Shown one piece after another: positions 47,929-58,497 of a DNA stretch of 64,000 nucleotides. The position numbers and the translations under genes were made by a program. The DNA comes from Pseudonocardia oroxyli. GTDB taxonomy: Bacteria > Actinomycetota > Actinomycetes > Mycobacteriales > Pseudonocardiaceae. The notes below the pieces were generated by a model. The model was given only the letters and a program-made list of their open reading frames with translations, searched no databases and was not told where the DNA came from. Positions within the stretch are counted from its first letter, which is position 1, and every line of letters begins with the position of its first letter. The stretch is from the NCBI RefSeq assembly GCF_900102195.1, contig NZ_FNBE01000006.1:62001-126000 (forward strand), written 5' to 3'.

Positions 47929-48165
47929 ATGCCGCGCTACGAGTTCCGCTGCCGGGAGTGCGCCCGCGTCGGAGGGCACGCGACCTTCGAGGTCGACCGC
48001 CCGATGGCCGCGGCGGGCGACCCGGCCGCCTGCCCGCAGGGCCACAGCGACACCCGGAAGCTGCTCTCCACGATCTCGCTGGGCGGCCGCGCCGGAGCGG
48101 GCGCGCCCGCCATGGCACCCGCCGGCGGGGGCGGCGGGTGCTGCGGCGGAGGCTGCTGCGGCTGA
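47929..48165 (+). CDS. FmdB-family zinc-ribbon protein
   Basis: 78-residue protein. N-terminal zinc ribbon MPRYEFRCRECARVGGHATF with the CxxC, a second cysteine in AACPQGHSDTRKLLSTISLG, and a Gly-rich tail ending GGGGGCCGGGCCG, whose extra cysteines are typical of actinobacterial FmdB proteins. A regulatory or redox role is suspected in the family; not established. ATG 47929 is preferred to upstream codons at 47881. Palindrome A4 begins 3 bp after the stop. Confidence 0.8.
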   Translation: MPRYEFRCRECARVGGHATFEVDRPMAAAGDPAACPQGHSDTRKLLSTISLGGRAGAGAPAMAPAGGGGGCCGGGCCG

Positions 48166-48168
48166 CCC

Positions 48169-48210
48169 CGTGAGCGGCGATGGTCGCCAGAGCGAGCATC
48201 GCCACTCACG
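48169..48210. repeat. Palindrome, subfamily A copy 4 (two mismatches)
   Basis: Arms cgtgagcggcgatggtcgc and gcgagcatcgccactcacg with loop caga. Outside them, tgacc/ggtca pairing extends the element (48163-48215). Between convergent fmdB-like and glgP genes; ends 2 bp before the glgP stop. Confidence 0.92.
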
Positions 48211-48212
48211 GG

Positions 48213-50705
48213 TCAGGCCAGCACGACCTTGCCCAGCTCGGCCTGCGAGGCCAGCAGCGGGTGGGTCGGCAGCACGCGGACCGTGTAGCCCGCGAGCCCG
48301 GCGTGCGGGAGCGGGACCACCGCCTCGAAACGCTCGTCCCCGAGGTGCTTCATCGGCACCCGGACGGTGTCCTTCAGCTCGTCGGAGTCGTCCACCCGCC
48401 CGACGATCGCCTCGACCGTGACGTCCTCCGGGGTGAGGCCGTTCAGGTCGACGACCGCGCGCACGGTCATCGGCGCGCCGACGACCGGGGTGTCCGGCAG
48501 CCCGGAGGCGTCCACCCCCGCGACCTGCACCTTCGTCCACGCCGCGTTCAGCCGCGCCCGGTACGCGGCCACCGCGCGCGCCCCCGCGAACGCCGACTCC
48601 GTGACGACGCGCGCCGCCCGCGCGGCCGGGGCGTACCAGCCCTCGACGTACTCGCGCACCATCCGGGTCGCCTGGACCTCGGGGCGCAGCGTCTCCAGGG
48701 TGTGGCGCACCAAGCCCGTCCACTTCGCGGGGACGCCCTCGTCCCGCTCGTAGAAGGCGGGCGCGACCCGGGTCGCGAGCAGCTCGTAGAGCGCGTTCGC
48801 CTCGAGGTCGTCCCGCTTGTGCGGGTCGTCGATGCCGTCCGCGGTCGGGATGGCCCAGCCGTTGGCGCCGTCGTAGAGCTCGTCCCACCAGCCGTCCCGG
48901 ATGGAGAGGTTGAGGCCGCCGTTGAGCGCGGACTTCATGCCCGAGGTGCCGCAGGCCTCCAGGGGGCGCAGCGGGTTGTTCAGCCAGACGTCGCAGCCCC
49001 AGTAGAGGTAGCGGGCCATCGACATGTCGTAGTCCGGCAGGAAGACGATGCGGTGCCGCACGGCCGGGTCGTCCGCGAACCGGACGATCTGCTGGATCAG
49101 GGCCTTGCCGCCGTCGTCCGCCGGGTGGGACTTGCCCGCGACGATCAGCTGGACGGGGCGGTGCGGGTCCAGCAGCAGGTCACGCAGCCGGTCGGGGTCC
49201 CGGAGCATCAGCGTGAGCCGCTTGTAGGTCGGGACGCGGCGGGCGAAGCCGACGGTCAGCACGTCCGGATCGAACACGTGATCGGTCCAGCTCAGCTCGG
49301 GCGTCGAGGCGCCGCGCTCGAGCCAGGCCGCCCGCACGCGGCGGCGGACCTCGTCGACCAGCCGCGCGCGTAGGGCGTTGCGCAGGCCCCACAGCTCGGC
49401 GTCCCCCGCGGTCACCGGACGGCCGGGCTCGCCGACCAGCGACGCCACGTCCGGGTTCTCCCAGGTGTGCCCGTGCACGCCGTTGGTCACCGAGCCGATC
49501 GGGACCTCGTCGGCGTCGAAGCCCGCCCAGAGCCCGCCGAACATGCCGCGCGAGACCTCGCCGTGCAGCTTGGAGACACCGTTGGCGCGCTGCGCCAGCC
49601 GCAGCCCCATGTGGGCCATGTTGAACATCGACGGGTCGTCCTCGGCGCCCATGGCCAGCAGCCGGTCCGTCGGGACGCCCGGGAGCAGCGCGTCGGTGAG
49701 GTAGCGGCGCACGAGGTCCAGCGGGAAGCGGTCGATGCCCGCCGGGACGGGGGTGTGCGTGGTGAACACGGTGCCCGCGCGGACCGCGGCCAGGGCCTGG
49801 TCGAAGTCCAGATCCTCCGACTGCAGCTCCCGGATGCGCTCCAGCCCCAGGAACCCGGCGTGGCCCTCGTTGGTGTGGAAGACCTCCGGCACCGGATGCC
49901 CGGTCGCCCGGCAGTACGCGCGCACGGCCCGCACGCCGCCGACGCCGATCAGGATCTCCTGCTTGATCCGGTGGTCCTGGTCGCCGCCGTAGAGCCGGTC
50001 GGTGACCGCGCGCAGGTCGGCGTCGTTGTCCTCGATGTCGGTGTCCAGCAGCAGCAGCGGCACCCGCCCGACGCCCGCCTGCCAGACCCGCGCGGCCAGC
50101 GTGCGGCCCTCGGGCATCGCCACCTCGACGAGCACCGGCGCGCCCGCGCCGTCCGTCAGCAGCTGCAGCGGGAGCCCCTGCGGGTCGAGGACCGGGTAAT
50201 GCTCGAGCTGCCAGCCGTCCAGCGACAGCGACTGCCGGAAGTAGCCGGACTGGTACAGCAGCCCGACGGCCACGAGCGGCACCCCGAGGTCGCTGGCCGC
50301 CTTCAGGTGGTCCCCGGCCAGCACGCCGAGCCCGCCGGAGTAGTTCGGCAGCACCTCCGAGACGCCGAACTCCATGGAGAAGTAGGCGATCGCCGCGGGC
50401 AGGTCCTGCTGCACCTGGTACCAGCGGTCCTCGGTGAGGTAGCGCTCCAGGTCCGCGGCGCGGTCCCGCACCTGCGCGACGAGCTCGGCGTCCTCCGCGA
50501 GCTCGCGGAGCGTGCTCGACGGGATCTCGCCGAGCAGCCGCACCGGGTCCTCGCCGGACCGTTCCCACGCCGCCGGGTCCAGGGCGGCGAACAGCTCGCG
50601 GGTGGCCGGGTGCCAGCTCCACCGGAGGTTGGTGGCGAGGGTCTGCAGCGGGGCCAGCGGCTCCGGCAGCTGGGCTCGGACCGTGAATCGACGCAGGGCT
50701 CTCAC
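48213..50705 (-). CDS. glgP: Alpha-glucan phosphorylase
   Basis: 830-residue GT35 enzyme that releases glucose-1-phosphate from alpha-1,4-glucan chains. It is the actinobacterial/DUF3417 type: N-terminal LATNLRWSWHPATRELFAAL, then PNYSGGLGVLAGDHLKAASD, HTNEGHAGFLGLERI, and the PLP lysine in EACGTSGMKSALNGGLNLS with RDGWWDE. GTG 50705 (VRALRRFTVRAQ) is chosen; reading further upstream would enter the palindrome 27 bp away. Divergent from glgE, the Rv1328-Rv1327c arrangement. Confidence 0.96.
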   Translation of the reverse strand: MRALRRFTVRAQLPEPLAPLQTLATNLRWSWHPATRELFAALDPAAWERSGEDPVRLLGEIPSSTLRELAEDAELVAQVRDRAADLERYLTEDRWYQVQQDLPAAIAYFSMEFGVSEVLPNYSGGLGVLAGDHLKAASDLGVPLVAVGLLYQSGYFRQSLSLDGWQLEHYPVLDPQGLPLQLLTDGAGAPVLVEVAMPEGRTLAARVWQAGVGRVPLLLLDTDIEDNDADLRAVTDRLYGGDQDHRIKQEILIGVGGVRAVRAYCRATGHPVPEVFHTNEGHAGFLGLERIRELQSEDLDFDQALAAVRAGTVFTTHTPVPAGIDRFPLDLVRRYLTDALLPGVPTDRLLAMGAEDDPSMFNMAHMGLRLAQRANGVSKLHGEVSRGMFGGLWAGFDADEVPIGSVTNGVHGHTWENPDVASLVGEPGRPVTAGDAELWGLRNALRARLVDEVRRRVRAAWLERGASTPELSWTDHVFDPDVLTVGFARRVPTYKRLTLMLRDPDRLRDLLLDPHRPVQLIVAGKSHPADDGGKALIQQIVRFADDPAVRHRIVFLPDYDMSMARYLYWGCDVWLNNPLRPLEACGTSGMKSALNGGLNLSIRDGWWDELYDGANGWAIPTADGIDDPHKRDDLEANALYELLATRVAPAFYERDEGVPAKWTGLVRHTLETLRPEVQATRMVREYVEGWYAPAARAARVVTESAFAGARAVAAYRARLNAAWTKVQVAGVDASGLPDTPVVGAPMTVRAVVDLNGLTPEDVTVEAIVGRVDDSDELKDTVRVPMKHLGDERFEAVVPLPHAGLAGYTVRVLPTHPLLASQAELGKVVLA

Positions 50706-50719
50706 CCGGCGGAGGCTAG

Positions 50720-50787
50720 CGGCTCCGCCGCTCGTGAGTGGTAAGTGGTGCCAGAGCACCACTTACCACGCACGGGCGGCGGAGCCG
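50720..50787. repeat. Palindrome, subfamily B copy 6, with outer stem (divergent promoter region)
   Basis: Core 50733-50774: cgtgagtggtaagtggtgc, loop caga, right arm with one mismatch. Both flanks add matching outer arms, cggctccgccg (50720-50730) and cggcggagccg (50777-50787), each itself able to fold as gcggc-NNN-gccgc. It lies 14-27 bp upstream of the glgP start, between divergent glgP and glgE. The most complete copy of the B family. Confidence 0.93.
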
Positions 50788-51073
50788 CGGGACCTCGATC
50801 GGGTGCTTTCCGGTCGGTGTCAGGACGGGTGAGGACCGGCGCGGGTGGAGCAGCCGGTCGTCACGCTGTGCGACCGTGGGGAACCGGGTCGCCCGGCGGC
50901 TCGGTGGGCGGTCGCCACCGCGCGGTGAAGAGCACGTGAATCTGCGACACGGAGGGCCGTCCGGTCACGCGAGGTGTGGACGGAACCGATACGGTTGTCC
51001 CGCACGCCACAGGGGTATCCGCCCGAGCGACGGGGTGCGCAATCGGCAACGAGACACGGGGGTGGCGTCCGTA
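50788..51073. other. glgE upstream region
   Basis: 286 bp between the B6 palindrome and the glgE start, part of a 368-bp divergent gap. It holds a small dyad accg-ata-cggt near 50986-50996 and no gene with convincing codon use. The glgE promoter is presumably here; no hexamers are claimed. Confidence 0.45.
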
Positions 51074-53047
51074 ATGACCGGTCGGCTCGGAATCGATGAC
51101 GTCAGCCCCTGTGTGGGGGACGGTCGGCACCCGAGCAAGGCGGTCGTCGGCGAGGTCCTCCCCATCCGCGCCACGGTGTGGCGCGAGGGACACGACGCGG
51201 TGGCCGCGAACGTCGTGTGGAAGCGCCTCGGATCCCGCGACCAGGCCGAACACGTCCGCATGGCGCCGGACGGCGTGGGCACCGACCGGTTCTACGCGAC
51301 CGTCGTGCCCGTGGAGCCGGGCCTGTGGACCTTCCGGGTGGACGCGTGGAGCGACCCGTGGGCAACCTGGCGCCACAGCGTCGAGGCCAAGATGAAGGCC
51401 AACCAGACCGCGGACGAGCTGGCCAACGACCTGGAGACCGGCGCCCGGCTGCTCCAGCGGGTCGGCCGCCGTCCCAGCGAGCGGGCGAACCGGGACCTGC
51501 TCTTCGGCGCCGCGAACGCGCTGCGGGACACCGCCATGCCGCTGAACGCCCGGGTCGCCCCGGCGCTGTTCCCGGCCGTGCACCAGATCATGGTCGAGCG
51601 CCCGGTCCGGGAGCTCATCACCCGCGGGCGCACCCAGCAGGTCTACGTCGACCGCGAGCGGGCCCTGTTCGGCTCCTGGTACGAGTTCTTCCCCCGCTCC
51701 ACCGGCGGGCGGGACGAGACGGGGCGCGCCGTGCACGGTTCGTTCGTCACCGCGGCGAAGGAACTCGACCGCATCGCGGCGATGAACTTCGACATCGTCT
51801 ACCTGCCGCCGATCCACCCCGTCGGCACCGTGCACCGCAAGGGCCGCAACAACTCCGTGCACGCCGAGGCGGGTGACGTCGGGTCTCCGTGGGCCATCGG
51901 CAGCAAGGACGGCGGACACGACGCGATCGACCCGGAGCTCGGCACGATCGACGACTTCGACGCGTTCGTCGCCCGCACCCGGGACCTCGGCATGGAGGTC
52001 GCGCTGGACTTCGCGCTGCAGTGCGCCCCGGACCACCCGTGGGTCGAGGCCCACCCGGAGTGGTTCACGGTGCGCCCGGACGGCTCGATCGCCTACGCGG
52101 AGAACCCGCCGAAGAAGTACCAGGACATCTACCCGATCAACTTCGACAACGACCCGGCGGGCATCTACGCCGAGTCGCTGCGGGTCGTCCTGCACTGGGT
52201 CGAGCACGGCGTGCGGATCTTCCGCGTGGACAACCCGCACACCAAGCCGCCGAACTTCTGGCACTGGCTGATCTGGCAGGTCAAGGCCCGCTACCCGGAC
52301 GCGCTGTTCCTGGCCGAGGCGTTCACCCGCCCGGCGCGCATGTTCGGGCTGGCGCGGCTGGGCTTCACCCAGTCCTACACCTACTTCACGTGGCGCACGG
52401 AGAAGGAGGAGCTCGCCGAGTTCGCGCTCATGCACGCCGAGCACGCGGACGAGTGCAGGCCGAACATGTTCGTCAACACCCCGGACATCCTCCACGAGTC
52501 GCTGCAGACCGGCGGCCCGGCGATGTTCGCGATCCGCGCGGTGCTGGCGGCCACGATGTCCCCGACCTGGGGCGTCTACGCGGGCTTCGAGCTGTTCGAG
52601 GGCACCCCGGTCAAGCCGGGCTCCGAGGAGTACCTGGACTCGGAGAAGTACGAGCTGCGCCCGCGGGACTTCCACCAGGCGCTCAACGAGGGCCGCTCGC
52701 TGGAGCCCTTCATCGGCAGGCTCAACGAGATCCGCCGCACCCACCCGGCGCTGCAGCAGCTGCGCGAGATCCACATCCACGAGACGGACAACCCGGAGAT
52801 CCTCGCCTACTCCAAGCAGGACCCGGCGACCGGCGACATCGTGATCGTGGTCGTCACGCTGAACTCCTACGACATGCGCGAGGGCTTCGTCCGCCTCGAC
52901 ATGCCGGAGCTGGGCCTGGACTGGTCGGACTCGTTCACCGTCACCGACGAGATCACCGGGGACACCTTCCGCTGGCAGGAGCGCAACTACGTGCGCCTGC
53001 AGCCGTGGGAGAACGTCGCGCACATCCTGCGCGTCCATCGCGCCTGA
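51074..53047 (+). CDS. glgE: Alpha-1,4-glucan:maltose-1-phosphate maltosyltransferase
   Basis: 657-residue GH13_3 enzyme that extends alpha-glucan with maltose from maltose-1-phosphate. N-terminal beta domain ([32 protein letters not shown]), helical S domain, barrel with nucleophile Asp386 in [15 protein letters not shown] and acid Glu415 in [14 protein letters not shown]; their 29-residue spacing equals that in characterised Glg[12 protein letters not shown] and NFDNDP also match. ATG 51074; a GTG 12 bp earlier is possible. Core of the TreS-Mak-GlgE-GlgB route. Confidence 0.97.
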   Translation: MTGRLGIDDVSPCVGDGRHPSKAVVGEVLPIRATVWREGHDAVAANVVWKRLGSRDQAEHVRMAPDGVGTDRFYATVVPVEPGLWTFRVDAWSDPWATWRHSVEAKMKANQTADELANDLETGARLLQRVGRRPSERANRDLLFGAANALRDTAMPLNARVAPALFPAVHQIMVERPVRELITRGRTQQVYVDRERALFGSWYEFFPRSTGGRDETGRAVHGSFVTAAKELDRIAAMNFDIVYLPPIHPVGTVHRKGRNNSVHAEAGDVGSPWAIGSKDGGHDAIDPELGTIDDFDAFVARTRDLGMEVALDFALQCAPDHPWVEAHPEWFTVRPDGSIAYAENPPKKYQDIYPINFDNDPAGIYAESLRVVLHWVEHGVRIFRVDNPHTKPPNFWHWLIWQVKARYPDALFLAEAFTRPARMFGLARLGFTQSYTYFTWRTEKEELAEFALMHAEHADECRPNMFVNTPDILHESLQTGGPAMFAIRAVLAATMSPTWGVYAGFELFEGTPVKPGSEEYLDSEKYELRPRDFHQALNEGRSLEPFIGRLNEIRRTHPALQQLREIHIHETDNPEILAYSKQDPATGDIVIVVVTLNSYDMREGFVRLDMPELGLDWSDSFTVTDEITGDTFRWQERNYVRLQPWENVAHILRVHRA

Positions 53048-53060
53048 CCCGAACCTCGCC

Positions 53061-53166
53061 GACGCCCGGTCCCGCACGCCGCGGGGCCGGGCGTCGTCGT
53101 GTGTCGGGTGACGCTTGGGCGGCCCAAGCGTCGCTCACCGACGCTTGGGCGTCCCAAGCATCACCC
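53061..53166. repeat. Cluster of three hairpins after glgE
   Basis: Hairpin 1, gacgcccgg/ccgggcgtc (53061-53095), 13 bp after the glgE stop, looks like its terminator. Hairpins 2 and 3 are near-duplicates: acgcttggg-cgg-cccaagcgt (53111-53131) and gcttggg-cgt-cccaagc (53142-53159). The pair is framed by gggtga/tcaccc, so they can also form one larger cruciform. Confidence 0.8.
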
Positions 53167-53174
53167 GGCTCGCC

Positions 53175-53190
53175 AAAGTGATATCACTTT
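53175..53190. promoter_or_regulatory. Perfect 16-bp palindrome upstream of SPFH gene
   Basis: aaagtgatatcacttt, fully symmetric and AT-rich in a GC-rich setting, 34 bp before the SPFH start and next to tatggt (53193-53198), a possible -10. It has the form of an operator; the RHH protein two genes on, or another dimeric regulator, could bind it (inferred). Confidence 0.7.
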
Positions 53191-53224
53191 GCTATGGTTG
53201 GCATGTCACGAAAGGAGGCCCCTC

Positions 53225-54154
53225 ATGGCCGACACCTCCGCCACCGCCGCCCTGGCCCCCGACGAGGTCCCCGACATGCCCCCGGCCCACGTCGACGAGC
53301 GCCCGCTCGAGGGGGCGAACGGGTTCGCGATGCTCGCGCTCTCGCTGGTCCTCGTCCTCGGGGGCGTCGCGCTGCTGGCCCTGATGATCGAGATCGCGCC
53401 GGTGGTCTCCGGGCTCGGCGGGCTGCTGATCGTGGCCGGGCTGATCACGGCGATCGGGCTGACGGCCGTCGCCCCCGGCGAGGCCCGCGTGGTCCAGCTG
53501 TTCGGCCGCTACCTCGGCACGATCCGGACGAGCGGCTTCCGCTGGGTCAACCCGTTCACCGGCCGGCGCAAGGTCTCCACGAGGATCCGCAACCACGAGA
53601 CCGAGCAGGCCAAGGTCAACGACGCGGACGGCAACCCGATCGAGATCGCCGCCGTCGTCGTCTGGCAGGTCCGGGACACGGCCAAGGCCTGCTTCGAGGT
53701 GGACGACTTCGTGGAGTTCGTGGCCATCCAGTCCGAGACGGCGGTGCGCCACATCGCCACCAGCTACCCCTACGACAACCAGGGCGCCCCCGGGCTCTCC
53801 CTGCGGGACAACGCCGACGAGATCACCGGCAGGCTCTCCGCGGAGATCGCGGCGCGGGTGGAGTCCGCGGGGGTGTCGGTGATCGAGTCCCGGATCACCC
53901 GGCTCTCCTACGCCCCGGAGATCGCCCAGGCCATGCTGCGCCGCCAGCAGGCGGGCGCGGTCGTGGCCGCGCGCGCCCAGATCGTCGACGGCGCCGTCGG
54001 CATGGTCAAGCTGGCCCTGGACAAGCTCTCCGCGCAGGACGTCGTGGACCTCGACGAGGAGCGGAAGGCGAGCATGGTCAGCAACCTGCTGGTGGTGCTC
54101 TGCGGCGACCGCGACACCCAACCCGTCGTGAACACGGGCTCGCTCTACTCGTAG
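53225..54154 (+). CDS. SPFH (Band 7/slipin) membrane protein
   Basis: 309-residue membrane-anchored SPFH protein. Two hydrophobic segments at about 34-58 ([20 protein letters not shown]) and 60-82 ([20 protein letters not shown]) precede the SPFH domain: [60 protein letters not shown], then helices ending [24 protein letters not shown] proteins scaffold membrane microdomains; the partner is unknown. aaaggagg (53211-53218) fixes ATG 53225. 3 bp before the RHH gene. Confidence 0.92.
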   Translation: MADTSATAALAPDEVPDMPPAHVDERPLEGANGFAMLALSLVLVLGGVALLALMIEIAPVVSGLGGLLIVAGLITAIGLTAVAPGEARVVQLFGRYLGTIRTSGFRWVNPFTGRRKVSTRIRNHETEQAKVNDADGNPIEIAAVVVWQVRDTAKACFEVDDFVEFVAIQSETAVRHIATSYPYDNQGAPGLSLRDNADEITGRLSAEIAARVESAGVSVIESRITRLSYAPEIAQAMLRRQQAGAVVAARAQIVDGAVGMVKLALDKLSAQDVVDLDEERKASMVSNLLVVLCGDRDTQPVVNTGSLYS

Positions 54155-54157
54155 GCC

Positions 54158-54370
54158 ATGGCTGCCGAGAGGAAGAAGCTGCTCCTGCGGCTCGATCCCG
54201 CGGTGCACGACGCCCTGGTCCGCTGGGCGGACGACGAGCTGCGCAGCACGAACGCCCAGATCGAGTTCCTGCTGCGCCGAGCCCTGAACGAGGCGGGCCG
54301 CCTGCCGAAGGCGGCGGCCCCCATCCCGCGGCCCGGCCGCCCGCGCCGCGACGACCCACCCGACCCGTGA
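54158..54370 (+). CDS. Ribbon-helix-helix (Arc/CopG-type) protein
   Basis: 70-residue protein. KKLLLRLDPAVHDALVRWAD and DDELRSTNAQIEFLLRRALN fit the beta-strand and two helices of Arc/CopG DNA-binding dimers, with a Pro/Arg tail ([14 protein letters not shown]). It follows the SPFH gene by 3 bp, so they form one operon and it may autoregulate via the 16-bp palindrome upstream. No toxin gene is seen. Its TGA stop is supplied by palindrome A5. Confidence 0.85.
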   Translation: MAAERKKLLLRLDPAVHDALVRWADDELRSTNAQIEFLLRRALNEAGRLPKAAAPIPRPGRPRRDDPPDP

Positions 54371-54407
54371 GCGGCGATGGTCGCCCTGGCGACCATCGCC
54401 GCTCACA
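54366..54407. repeat. Palindrome, subfamily A copy 5
   Basis: Arms cgtgagcggcgatggtcgc and gcgaccatcgccgctcaca with loop cctg; only the outermost pair mismatches. The position-6 change (agtgg to agcgg) is mirrored by ccgct in the other arm, so it is compensated. Between the RHH and GPP34 genes; contains the RHH stop. Confidence 0.93.
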
Positions 54408-54443
54408 GGATCTGAGCTGCACCGATCTTCCGAGGAGGCGTCC

Positions 54444-55082
54444 ATGCACGACATCGCGACACTGACCTTGCCGCAGCGGCTGTACCTGCTGAGCTGGGAC
54501 CGCGAGCGGAAGCGCTTCACCGGGTCCGGGGAGCGGGACCTGCTGCTGCGGGCCGGGGCGCTGGCCGAGCTGCTGCTCGCCGGCCTGCTGAAGGACGACG
54601 ACGGGCGCGTCGCCGTCGTGAGCGGGGCGAAGCCGCCCGCGGACCCCTTCCTCGCCGAGGTCCTCGCGCAGGTCGAGGCCGGGAAGCCGCGCAAGTGGCA
54701 GCACTGGGTGAACCACCGCGCACGCCGGGCCCCGCAGGCCGTGCGGGACCAGCTCGCGGCCGGACGCTGGGTCAGCGTCGAGCCGCGCAGGCTGCTGGGG
54801 GTCTTCCCCGCCGACCGGGTCGTCGCGCGGGACCCGCGTGCGGTCCGGAAGCTGACCGACGCCGCCACCGCGGCCCTGCGCGCCCCGCGGGCCGACACGG
54901 TCCCGGCCGCCGAGGCGGCGGCCGCCGCCCTCGCCGCGACCGTGCTCCTGCGCACGGTCGTCTCCCGCAGGGAGGCCCGTGCGCGCCGGGAGCGGATCCA
55001 GACCCTCGGCGCGCGGATCGCGCCCGTGCCGACCGCGCTGCGCAAGGCGGTCGCAGGCCGACACGCCGCGGCGGCGAGCTGA
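54444..55082 (+). CDS. GPP34 (GOLPH3-like) family protein
   Basis: 212-residue cytoplasmic protein of the GPP34/Vps74 fold. [55 protein letters not shown] and [18 protein letters not shown] are family-like; in eukaryotes GPP34 proteins bind phosphoinositides and glycosyltransferases, but the bacterial role is unknown. Shine-Dalgarno aggagg before ATG 54444. 48 bp before treS; its place among glucan genes invites a membrane-related role, which is only a guess. Confidence 0.88.
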   Translation: MHDIATLTLPQRLYLLSWDRERKRFTGSGERDLLLRAGALAELLLAGLLKDDDGRVAVVSGAKPPADPFLAEVLAQVEAGKPRKWQHWVNHRARRAPQAVRDQLAAGRWVSVEPRRLLGVFPADRVVARDPRAVRKLTDAATAALRAPRADTVPAAEAAAAALAATVLLRTVVSRREARARRERIQTLGARIAPVPTALRKAVAGRHAAAAS

Positions 55083-55129
55083 CCGCTCCGACCTGTGGAT
55101 CCGGTTCGCCCCGGATAGAGTCGTCGGCG

Positions 55130-56859
<1,730 letters not shown>

Positions 56860-56863
<4 letters not shown>

Positions 56864-58254
56864 CCGTGCTCGCCGAGGAGCTCCCCGCCCACCTGCCCGA
56901 GTACCTGGCCCGGCAGCGCTGGTTCCCGGCCAAGGGCCGACCGGTGTCGGAGATCGCGGTCGCCACCGAGCAGTCCCTGATCGACGACGGCGCGCTGCTG
57001 CTGGACCTGTGCCTGCTCCGGGTGGGCTTCGCCGACGGCCCCGCCGAGTTCTTCCAGGTGCTGGTGGGGCGGCGCCACGAGCCGGCGTCCGAGCTGGAGC
57101 ACGCGACGATCGGCGCCGTGGGCGACCGCATCGCGTTCGACGCGATGTGGGACCACGAGGCCACGGCGTTCCTGCTCACGGCGCTGCGCGAGGGCCGGAC
57201 GTACGGCGACGTGCGGTTCGTGCCCGAGCCGGGCGTCGAGCTGCCGGCGAAGGGGGTCGGGCGGCTGCTGGGGGTGGAGCAGTCGAACACCTCGGTGGCC
57301 TACGGCGAGAAGAGCATCTTCAAGCTGTTCCGCAAGGTCTCCCCCGGCCTCAACCCCGACCTGGAGCTGCACCGGGCGCTGCGCTCCGTCGGCTCGAACG
57401 AGGTCGCGTCTCTGCAGGGTGCCGTCGAGGGCCTGCTCGAGGGCGAGCCCGCCACCCTGGGCATGCTGCAGGACTTCGCGTCGAACTCGGCCGAGGGCTG
57501 GGCCATGGCGCTGACCAGCGTGCGGGACCTGTTCGCCGAGGCGGACCTCTACGCGGACGAGGTCGGCGGGGACTTCGCCGCCGAGTCCCGGCGGCTGGGC
57601 GAGACCGTGGCGGTGGCGCACCGGGAGCTGGCACAGGCGCTCGGGACGGGCGTCCGCCCCGCGGACGAGCTGCGCGCGCAGCTGGAGACCCGGCTCGACG
57701 CCGTCGTCTCCCAGGTGCCGGAGCTCGCCCCGCACGAGAAGGGGATCCGGGCCGTCTACGCCCGGTTGACCGGCGACATCGCGGTCCAGCGGGTCCACGG
57801 GGACCTGCACCTCGGGCAGACCCTGCGCACCCCCAAGGGCTGGCTGCTGATCGACTTCGAGGGCGAGCCCGCCACCCCGCTGCCCGAGCGGCGCCGGATG
57901 GACTCCCCACTGCGGGACGTCGCGGGGATGCTGCGCTCCTTCGACTACGCCGTCTACCACCAGGTGATCCTGGACGAGCACACCGACGAGAACGAGGAGC
58001 AGCAGCTGCTGCGCCGCGCGGACGAGTGGGCGATCCGCAACCGCTCCGCCTTCTGCGACGGCTACGCGTTCGCCTCCGGTTCCGACCCGCGCGCGCAGGC
58101 GGCGGTCCTGCGCGCCTACGAGCTGGACAAGGCCGTCTACGAGGTCATCTACGAGACCCGCTCGCGGCCCACGTGGGCGGTCATCCCGCTCTCGTCGATC
58201 ACGCGGTTGGTGGCTGAGGAGGAGCGGGAGTCGGACCCGCAGATCTCGCTCTGA
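56860..58254 (+). CDS. mak: Maltokinase
   Basis: 464-residue ATP-dependent kinase producing maltose-1-phosphate for GlgE. N-terminal cap ([19 protein letters not shown]), then an APH-like kinase fold with catalytic loop [14 protein letters not shown] (about 305-318) and metal-binding [17 protein letters not shown]. Length and motifs match mycobacterial Mak (Pep2). Coupled to treS. An inverted repeat 43 bp downstream probably ends the operon. Confidence 0.95.
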
Positions 58255-58296
58255 GCCGGCTCAGCCGACGGCCGCACCGTCATCCACGCACACTGC

Positions 58297-58358
58297 TGAT
58301 CACCAGGCGCTGAGGGCTGAGTAGGACGCCGTTGCCGACCCTGAGCGCCTGGTGATCA
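58297..58358. repeat. Long inverted repeat between mak and glgB
   Basis: tgatcaccaggcgctgaggg (58297-58316) and its near-perfect complement (58339-58358, one mismatch) around a 22-nt loop. It lies in the 243-bp gap after mak. The loop is long for a terminator; a regulatory or terminator role is possible. The rest of the gap, up to the glgB start, shows no gene. Confidence 0.75.
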
Positions 58359-58497
58359 CCCACGGTGAAGATCATCAGGAGCTGAGGATTCTTGAGCGTG
58401 TCAGCCGGGTCCCTCGGACCGGGCGGACATGCGTCACAGCAACCCGTTCGGCGGAGCCGAGTGGGCGGCGAACCCCCGACGGCAATAGGGTTCCGGG

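Noticed and set aside
53175..54370. Toxin-antitoxin pair (RHH as antitoxin)
   Set aside because: The partner gene is a full-length SPFH membrane protein, not a toxin, and no small toxin gene is adjacent.
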